Shown: positions 58,177 to 64,000 of the stretch, one piece after another
How positions within the stretch are numbered: position 1 is the first letter of the stretch
Layout: every line of letters starts with the position of its first letter
Source of the DNA: Deinococcus grandis
GTDB taxonomy: Bacteria > Deinococcota > Deinococci > Deinococcales > Deinococcaceae
Direction of reading: 5' to 3'
NCBI RefSeq assembly: GCF_001485435.1
Contig: NZ_BCMS01000004.1
Span: forward strand, 62,001 to 126,000
Length of the DNA stretch: 64,000 nt
Translations under genes and position numbers: made by a program
The notes under the pieces: model-generated
Seen by the model: the letters and a program-made list of their open reading frames with translations, nothing else
The model's database searches: none
What the model was told of the DNA's origin: nothing

Positions 58177-58197
58177 TGGCCCACCCGCGGTGGGCCA
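58177..58197 (-). promoter_or_regulatory. Start-codon hairpin (9-bp stem)
   Basis: tggcccacc/ggtgggcca, loop CGC; 10 bases before the ATG at 58166. Confidence 0.75.
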
Positions 58198-58237
58198 GCG
58201 CTGGGATCTCGGTGAGGCAGGTGATGGTATGAACATC

Positions 58238-58526
58238 CCTCACAACGCCCGATAGGCGCAGAGACAGGATCAGGACAAATCCCTCACAACGCCCGACGTC
58301 ATCACTCGGAACGCCCGTGAAAACACCTCACAACGCCCGAAGTATCACCTCACAACGCCCGATGAAATCACTCAGAACCCCCGATCCATGCCGCACTACG
58401 CGATTCCCGGAGGGCACCAACGGCCGGGCGTTGTGAGGGAAAACCGCGGGCATTCTGAGGGGAAATAGCGGACGTTGTGAGGGAATGGCGCGGGCGTTGT
58501 GAGGGATTTCATCGGGCGTTGTGAGG
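58238..58526. other. Iteron region, probable oriV
   Basis: Copies of CCTCACAACGCCCGA on the plus strand begin at 58238, 58282, 58326 and 58348, with degenerate copies near 58305 and 58369. The same motif in the other direction occurs near 58426, 58447 (degenerate), 58469, 58491 and 58512. So six forward and five reverse iterons face each other around about 58385-58425. They lie 120 bases before repA, as expected for an iteron-controlled plasmid origin. Confidence 0.85.
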
Positions 58527-58633
58527 TAACGCATCTCATTTATCCCGTGCAGGCACGTCCAGCACAATAAAAATCAGGCCTGCCCCCCCGCCTTGATGAC
58601 AACAAATCAATCTTTTTAAGAAGTCTTGACTGA

Positions 58634-58639
58634 TATCAT
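58634..58639 (+). promoter_or_regulatory. -10 element of leaderless repA transcript
   Basis: TATCAT ends 6 bases before the GTG at 58646. AT-rich DNA (58585-58640) lies just upstream, also suitable for origin melting. Confidence 0.6.
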
Positions 58640-58645
58640 CAAGGG

Positions 58646-59950
58646 GTGGACCCCCTGCGAATCAACGAACTGGACATGACCCTGGCGGGCATCTTCAGCG
58701 TGCAGAAGGTCCTTCCGAACGAATCCACCTCATGGACTGTCGACTACGCCATCGGCAACACCCTCTACCGCATCGAAGGGCACGCCAACAACGGCCGGCC
58801 CCACGGAACCGACAGCGACGTGCTCCTGGCCTTGCAGACCATGTTCTTCCGAGCCGGATGCCCCCTTGGAGACCGGATTGAAGTCAAACCCACCGACATC
58901 CTGCGCATGGCTGGCTTGGACGTCGGCGGCCGGTCGTATGTGCGACTCCGTGAAGCGCTGCTCCGCCTGGCTGGCGTGCGCTGGAGTATGGTGCGCACCA
59001 GCTGGAACGAAACGGACCAGCGGCACACCGGCGCGACCAGCGTCGTCGGCATCATCAGCGAACTGCGCCTCGTGGATTCCGGCGGCGCACGGCAACCCTT
59101 CGAGCACCGTCAACTCGACGAGCGACTCCCCATTGAAGTCATCTTCAGTCCCACCTTCGCGGACGCCATTCGCGCCGGGCTCTACCAGATCCTCGACGCG
59201 GAACTTCTCGCCCGACTGAAGCAAGCCCCCGCCCGCAGCCTGTACCGCGTCATTCAGGCGCACCGCATTCAGGCGGACGGCTCACTGGCCGCAGAACTCA
59301 CCGTACCCATGAAGGACTGGGTGCGCGCCTGCGGCATCGACGAAACCCGCGCGGACAATGCCCGGCGCGTCCTGACCCTCGCGCACGAGCACCTGCAGGA
59401 GCAGGGGTACCTCAAAGGCGCCGCCTTTACAGGACGCGGGTTCAGCGGCACCGTGACCTACCAGTTCGTGTCGGCACCGCAACCTGAGCTGGCCGAACTC
59501 CTCATCGCGCGGGGCGTGACCCGGCCCGTGGCGGAATCCCTGGCCTCCGATCATCCGGAGCGGGTTGAGCCAGTGCTGCGCAAGATCGACGTGGCCCTGA
59601 CCACCGGCTGGAAACCCCGCAGCCTCCCCGCCAGCATCGTCGACGGCATCCGTCACCCTGAAAAGTGGACGCAGGGCATCCCCCAGCCCCGAACGAGCGC
59701 CCAAAAGGCGGTCGCACCCAAGCGTAAGGCCACGCCAATCTCGGACGCCGCGCCGGACCTGGACACCAACCCCAGAACCATGGCCCTCACGCTCATCAAA
59801 GTGCGCCTGGGCCGGCCTCTGTCGCCGATGGGCCTGATGGCCTTCGAGGATCTGACAGACCAGCAGGTGCATGCTGTGCTTGCGGCGGCCCGGCGACCCG
59901 CCGCAGAGGCGCTGCCACTTCTCCAGAGCCTGCTCAACGCACCCCTGTGA
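58646..59950 (+). CDS. repA: Replication initiator protein A (RepA/RPA family)
   Basis: 434 residues from a GTG. Winged-helix domains typical of plasmid RPA initiators: SWTVDYAIGNTLYRIEGHANNG, GTDSDVLLALQTMFFRAGC, ILRMAGLDVGGRSYVRLREALLRLAG, IIFSP-like EVIFSPTFADAI and LKQAPARSLYRVIQAHR. A C-terminal extension of about 130 residues is helical. It should bind the iterons upstream and start replication. Confidence 0.9.
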   Translation: MDPLRINELDMTLAGIFSVQKVLPNESTSWTVDYAIGNTLYRIEGHANNGRPHGTDSDVLLALQTMFFRAGCPLGDRIEVKPTDILRMAGLDVGGRSYVRLREALLRLAGVRWSMVRTSWNETDQRHTGATSVVGIISELRLVDSGGARQPFEHRQLDERLPIEVIFSPTFADAIRAGLYQILDAELLARLKQAPARSLYRVIQAHRIQADGSLAAELTVPMKDWVRACGIDETRADNARRVLTLAHEHLQEQGYLKGAAFTGRGFSGTVTYQFVSAPQPELAELLIARGVTRPVAESLASDHPERVEPVLRKIDVALTTGWKPRSLPASIVDGIRHPEKWTQGIPQPRTSAQKAVAPKRKATPISDAAPDLDTNPRTMALTLIKVRLGRPLSPMGLMAFEDLTDQQVHAVLAAARRPAAEALPLLQSLLNAPL

Positions 59951-60298
59951 CCAAGACATTCCAATGGTCGTGAGGCACATGAATCAAGACTCGTGTGTGA
60001 AGCGCACTTGCAGGCCTGCGGAACGGGAATCGATTTTTATTCAGGTGCTGAACTGCCGATTGTTCATAGGGGCCTCACTTCCCAGCCTATGACTGGCAAG
60101 GGCGAGCCAGAGTCTCAATTTCATCCCGTCCAGTTTTCGGGAGGAAGCCCAGATCGAGCAGCCCATCATTTTGCTGAGGGCCTGACAGCCGCAAGTTATC
60201 GCCTATGGAACGCGATCTATGCGCTTGATTCCATATCACTCGAACACTTCTGGATGTCAACTGACAGATCAAGTAATGACCGGCTGCGCTTCCCCTGT
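59951..60298. other. Region after repA without a convincing gene
   Basis: About 350 bases of mixed composition. Short frames exist on both strands but none has a start signal or family motif. A plus-strand frame from 60090 looks weakly protein-like and could be a gene remnant. Confidence 0.4.
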
Positions 60299-60613
60299 TC
60301 AGCGGAAGAGCAGATTGAGGCAGGCGTCCACGGTCGTGTCGGCCCTCGGGTCCTTCAGGCAGTCGAGCAGGCTCGCCCAGTAATCCAGCATCACCTCATC
60401 GAACAGGTCCAGATCGTGCTGGGTCACGCCATCGTTCTCGAAGTACCAGGCGCGACTTGCTTTCTGCGCGGCAGTCGCGGCCAGCAGCTCCTCCTGAGAC
60501 ACGTCTTGCAGGTTCTGGTGCGTCTCCTGCAGGTGTCCAACCGCAGTTTGGAAGGCCGATCGAAAGAGGCCGATGGCGTTGCCCTGATTGTCCAATTGTC
60601 GTTCGCTGTTCAT
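60299..60613 (-). CDS. Small helical protein, candidate immunity protein
   Basis: 104 residues from the ATG at 60613. Helical and acidic (FRSAFQTAVGHLQETHQNLQDV, DLFDEVMLDYWASLLDCL). No family recognised. It lies 34 bases after the DUF4157 toxin in the same direction, the usual place for an immunity gene. Confidence 0.55.
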   Translation of the reverse strand: MNSERQLDNQGNAIGLFRSAFQTAVGHLQETHQNLQDVSQEELLAATAAQKASRAWYFENDGVTQHDLDLFDEVMLDYWASLLDCLKDPRADTTVDACLNLLFR

Positions 60614-60647
60614 GGCTCTCCTGATGCGGCGCGTGTGGTGCGAGTCA

Positions 60648-63600
60648 TTATCGGGGCCGCGGCAACCGGGACGTGCCGCCCGACAGCTCTATGATTTCGA
60701 TCTCGCCGGTCTTGATGCCACTTTCCAGGACGCCGTTGTCCACCGTGCCCATGAACTGCAGCAGCCCGCCTTTCCCCGCTTCTGGATAGGCGGACGTCGT
60801 GAATTCCCAGCCCGCCACTTCCGCCGTGTTCCCGGAGGGGCGTGGGACGGTGGAGGCTTTCAGCAGGCGCCTGGGGATCTTGACGACCACATCAGGGTTC
60901 CCGTCGCTGAACTGGTACCAGGCGGGCTTGAGTTGTGCCCCCAGGCTCACGTCGTTGGGATTCTTCACGAGGACGTTGGCCATGAAGGCTTCGCGGATGT
61001 CCCAGCCGTTCTCACGCACCTTGTTCAGGGCGAACCGTGTGGTGTAGCGGTAGACGTAGGGGCTTCGTTCCAGGATGTCGTCGAGCAGGGCCTGGTACCG
61101 CGCGCCTGCGGCCTTGTCCTGCGCCGCCTGGGCGGGCGTCAGCTCCTCGCGCAGCACCACGGATTTGCCCCCGAATGTCTTGTCGGCCGCTCCACCGGGC
61201 ACTTTCTGGTTCAGTAAGGCGACGCGAGCCGCGTTCAGCGGCCTGGTCGGGACGGGATTTTCGAGATTGAGGGTCAGCAGTCGACTCGCGAACTGCGGTG
61301 GAATGCTCTGGCTGTCGATCTCGGCCAGGACCTGCCGCACGCGGTTCAGCGGGTACTTGTTCAGCGTGGCCAGGAACTCGCCTGGCTTGTCCACCTTGCG
61401 CAGGAAGCCCTTGAGCTCCAGGGGATCCGGGACCTTCTTCAGGAGATTCCCCAGCAGTTGCGCGTTGTTGGTCTTGACGCCCCGTGCCGCCAGGACGTCC
61501 ATCAGGGCCTCGTACGTGGCCTTGTTGCCGATCTGGGCGACCAGTTGCTCCCGCGTGTACAGGCCGCGCAGGGCCGTTGTGCGCCCGGCACTGGCGCGCA
61601 CCCCAGCCGCACTGGCGACCGCCATCACGGTCTGCCCGATCATCGTCAGGAACGCCTTGGCCGCCACCTTGATCTGCGTGGCGTTCCCACGGGAACTCCA
61701 GGCTGTCTTCAGCCACCGCGCGCCCGCTTCGAGAGCGGCCGCTCCGGCCGTGACGGCGCCCACCCCGGCGACTGCCGTGATGATGCCCTGCAACCCCACC
61801 GCCAGGAATTTCGTGACGGTGGTGGGTTCCGGCGCGGCCGCGAGCACCCCCACGAGCAACTCCGCGCCGATCAGCGCCGTGGTCGTCGCCAGGATCACGG
61901 GCCAGTGCTCTTTCACCGTCGCCCAGGCGTCCCCCAGCACTTCCCGCACGTACTGCGGCGACTCCAGCACGGAACGCATGATGTTCGCGCCGGGACTCTG
62001 CCCCATGGCGGCATTCACCCGTGCCAGGGCTCCGCCGGTGATCGAGCCAGACTGAACGGTCCCCGCCAGGGTCTGCGCATACGCGGCGCCGGGAACCCAC
62101 AGCAGGCTGCCCGCCTGGAGGGTCTGCCCGGCCTGGAATGCGCCCGTCCCCCGCTGACGGTTGACCTGCTCGAGCACATTCACGTAGTACCGGAGGTCCT
62201 GACCGGGCCGGACGAGGGCGCGGTAGTAGCGTTCCGCCACGCCAATCGCGGTCGTCTGTTGGGCCACACGGATCAGGCGCGAGCCGGGATCGGGCAGGTT
62301 CGTGGTGACGCGCAGGGTCTGAAGCCACCCGCTCTGCCCGGACGGGAGGGACACCCGACTCCAGCCGTTCGCCGCCTGACTGATCACGCCGACTTTCGTA
62401 CCGACCGGAAGAGGCTGTGGCAGGACCTTGCTGGCCTGCGCGTCCGGTTGCGTGCGGAGGTTGGCTCCGTCGGAGTGGGTGATGATGCCGACCCGACCGA
62501 CCGACTGTGGAGTCGGCGTGCGGACGGGGGCCGTTCCCGCGGCGGGACGCCGCTGGAAGGTCGTGGTTGGTGTAACGGTCGAGTGAGGCCGGGGTTGGAT
62601 GGCCCGCGTCGGCAGGCTGGTCTTCTGGGCCAGTCGTGCGCCCATGGTGCGCGCCTCCGCTTCCAGGCCAGCGTCCGGGTCGATCCCGGTCCCTACGCGG
62701 CCCTGACTCTGCTGCACCGTGTGCGTGACCTCATGCGCGAGGAGTTCAAAGCCGCTCTGGGTGTTCGGCTCGAACCGCCCCGCCTGGAAGAAGATGTCCG
62801 TGCCTGTCGTAAACGCAATGGCATTCACGCCTTTGGCCAGCTTGTCGGCTTCCGCGTCGTCGTGGATGCGCACACGACTGAGGTCATGGTTGAGGCCCTG
62901 CTCCAGGTGCCGCTGCACGGCCTCCGGCAGTGGTGCGCCCCCGCCACGCCGCGCCTGGATGCGCTGCAACACGGGCTGTGTGGCCTCCGCGTCGAGTTCA
63001 GCCAGCTGCCGCTGCAGCGAGTGGGCCGTCTCCGCGTTCAGGGCGGCCTGCTCCTGGGCCTGCAGGCGCTGCAGGGCCTCGTCCGCCGCGCGTTGCAGGG
63101 GCAGCCGCTCACTGGAGGGCACCAGGCCCAGGACGACCCGGGAGACGGGGGCACTCACCGGGTGGCGCTGCAGGGTCGCGAGGTGCGTCCCGTACGTGGC
63201 GTACCGGGCGGCGGGGTCGCCGCGGTCCTGCCGGAACCCCTGCGCCAGGGTGTGCGCCACCTGCCGCTGCAGCGCCTGGAACTCCCCGTAGGCGCGGGCA
63301 TCGAGGCGCTGGCCTTCAGCACCCTCGGCGCGGGCGCGCAGCACGGTCACCCAGTCCGATGGGGTCGTGGGCGCCGTGGGCACGGCAGGTGGCGAGCTGC
63401 GCGGTGCAGCCGACAGGGGAACCAGGGCGTCCACCTGTCGCTGCAGTTGGGTGCGCGCGGCCGTCAGGCGGGCCGCTTCCTGCCCCTCCAGGGCAGCCGC
63501 GCGCAGGACCGGGGCGACGGCCTGACGCTGAGCCGTGACCGGGCGGGCTGTCTGCCGCTGCAGGGCGCGGTGGTGGTGCGCCAGCTCTTCAGGCGGGCGC

Positions 63601-63671
63601 TGGAGGTCCGGCCGTGCGGTGTGAGCTGGCCCGGCCGCCTTCCGCTGGAGCTGGTGGACACGCTCGGTCAT
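60648..63671 (-). CDS. DUF4157 (eCIS-core) polymorphic toxin
   Basis: 1007 residues from the ATG at 63671. A Gln/Arg-rich helical head (1-270) is followed by the eCIS-core/DUF4157 domain with DLSRVRIHDDAEADKLA and LLAHEVTHTVQQ (HEVTH at about 312). Next are an SH3-like region (ANLRTQPDAQASKVLP...GWSRVSLPSGQSGWLQT), a LysM-like stretch (YVNVLEQVNRQ...GSLLWVPG), hydrophobic segments (about 590-640) and a C-terminal domain. The last 130 residues include RYTTRFALNKVRENGWDI and GEIEIIEL, loosely like an ADP-ribosyltransferase (Arg and ExE), which is only inference. Such proteins are loaded into contractile injection systems. Confidence 0.75.
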   Translation of the reverse strand: MTERVHQLQRKAAGPAHTARPDLQRPPEELAHHHRALQRQTARPVTAQRQAVAPVLRAAALEGQEAARLTAARTQLQRQVDALVPLSAAPRSSPPAVPTAPTTPSDWVTVLRARAEGAEGQRLDARAYGEFQALQRQVAHTLAQGFRQDRGDPAARYATYGTHLATLQRHPVSAPVSRVVLGLVPSSERLPLQRAADEALQRLQAQEQAALNAETAHSLQRQLAELDAEATQPVLQRIQARRGGGAPLPEAVQRHLEQGLNHDLSRVRIHDDAEADKLAKGVNAIAFTTGTDIFFQAGRFEPNTQSGFELLAHEVTHTVQQSQGRVGTGIDPDAGLEAEARTMGARLAQKTSLPTRAIQPRPHSTVTPTTTFQRRPAAGTAPVRTPTPQSVGRVGIITHSDGANLRTQPDAQASKVLPQPLPVGTKVGVISQAANGWSRVSLPSGQSGWLQTLRVTTNLPDPGSRLIRVAQQTTAIGVAERYYRALVRPGQDLRYYVNVLEQVNRQRGTGAFQAGQTLQAGSLLWVPGAAYAQTLAGTVQSGSITGGALARVNAAMGQSPGANIMRSVLESPQYVREVLGDAWATVKEHWPVILATTTALIGAELLVGVLAAAPEPTTVTKFLAVGLQGIITAVAGVGAVTAGAAALEAGARWLKTAWSSRGNATQIKVAAKAFLTMIGQTVMAVASAAGVRASAGRTTALRGLYTREQLVAQIGNKATYEALMDVLAARGVKTNNAQLLGNLLKKVPDPLELKGFLRKVDKPGEFLATLNKYPLNRVRQVLAEIDSQSIPPQFASRLLTLNLENPVPTRPLNAARVALLNQKVPGGAADKTFGGKSVVLREELTPAQAAQDKAAGARYQALLDDILERSPYVYRYTTRFALNKVRENGWDIREAFMANVLVKNPNDVSLGAQLKPAWYQFSDGNPDVVVKIPRRLLKASTVPRPSGNTAEVAGWEFTTSAYPEAGKGGLLQFMGTVDNGVLESGIKTGEIEIIELSGGTSRLPRPR

Positions 63672-63753
63672 GACGGGCACGCTAGCGCACAACTGACCGC
63701 GAGGTGAGCTCATTTGCGCGGGTCACTCGGGCGCGGTCTCCGCTCTCCCCTGC

Positions 63754-64000
63754 TCAGTCGGCGGCGTGCTGGGCGAACAGCTCGGCCTGCTCGATCACCG
63801 TGCGGCTGGCGGTCTCCTGCTTGTCCGGTGGGTACCCGTGCTTGCGTAGCACCCGTTTGACCATCCGGCGCAGGTTCGCGCGGGCCTGCTCCCGTAGGTG
63901 CCAGTCGATCGTGGCGTTCCGGCGGACCGTCTCGGCAATGTCCCGCGCGATGTCCCGCAGCTGCTCGTCCCCCAGGATCTTCACGGCGCTGTCGTTGACT
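63754..64000 (-). CDS. hsdR: Type I restriction enzyme HsdR, C-terminal end (partial)
   Basis: The frame is open to the right edge of the window. The visible end (IAETVRRNATIDWHLREQARANLRRMVKRVLRKHGYPPDK) matches the conserved HsdR C-terminal helical domain, which holds the motor subunit in the HsdRMS complex. The motor and nuclease domains, and the hsdM and hsdS genes, would lie beyond 64000. Confidence 0.82.
   Translation of the reverse strand, partial: VNDSAVKILGDEQLRDIARDIAETVRRNATIDWHLREQARANLRRMVKRVLRKHGYPPDKQETASRTVIEQAELFAQHAAD

Noticed and set aside
23588..58197. Reading all start-codon hairpins as rho-independent terminators
   Set aside because: They lack T tracts on the transcribed strand, sit at a fixed distance from the next start codon, and also precede first genes.
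61458..63707. 749-residue plus-strand frame
   Set aside because: Antisense of the DUF4157 toxin; no recognisable domain.

Overview
The window looks like part of a large secondary replicon (megaplasmid or plasmid) of a Deinococcus-like bacterium. It is GC-rich. Several promoters have a -10 hexamer 6-8 bases before the start codon, giving leaderless mRNAs, which is typical of Deinococcus. A replication initiator gene with an iteron array (58.2-60.0 kb) and a parAB locus beside a repeat array (49.5-51.8 kb) show that it is an autonomous replicon. No rRNA or tRNA gene was seen.

Layout. 0-3 kb: mobile DNA (IS630-family fragment, complete IS5-family element, and an IS4-family element abutting an inverted fragment of a second copy). 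3.2-4.8 kb: secreted 5'-nucleotidase-like protein. 5.0-13.6 kb, minus strand: metal cluster with a P-type ATPase, glutaredoxin-like protein, LspA, DUF3105, DUF305, a CDF exporter, SCO1, an ArsR/SmtB repressor, DUF2946, YcnI, CopC and CopD. 13.7-18.5 kb: envelope and thiol-redox genes (DUF2171, broken ccmH and ccmG, lnt, M23 peptidase, dsbA, dsbB). 18.6-21.6 kb: Tn3-family transposase split by an in-frame TAG.

21.7-58.2 kb is the accessory backbone, almost all on the minus strand. Its core is an expanded PRTRC (ParB-Related, ThiF-Related Cassette) system: ThiF, C and E once each, and proteins B and F three times each. Every F copy is preceded by a small gene that overlaps it in another frame. 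Around these lie a 1727-residue adenine methyltransferase-helicase, a Ski2-like helicase next to a transglycosylase-like protein, a second transglycosylase (DpdA-like), a Toprim protein, a MoxR ATPase/VWA pair, a DnaQ-like pseudo-exonuclease and an RNase H-like protein. Inserted cargo includes an AT-rich lipoprotein-deaminase toxin with a HEAT-repeat partner, an XRE-cupin regulator with an EamA transporter, a RES/Xre toxin-antitoxin pair and an AbiE-like pair.

The most striking non-coding signal is a family of about 20 hairpins. Most sit 9-12 bases (mode 10) before the start codons of the minus-strand backbone genes, with stem sequences that differ by compensatory changes. They mark the PRTRC genes and the AAA, VWA, Toprim and methyltransferase genes as one co-regulated set. 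58.2-64.0 kb holds oriV, repA, a DUF4157 (eCIS-core) toxin with a small candidate immunity gene, and the C-terminal end of a type I restriction HsdR subunit.
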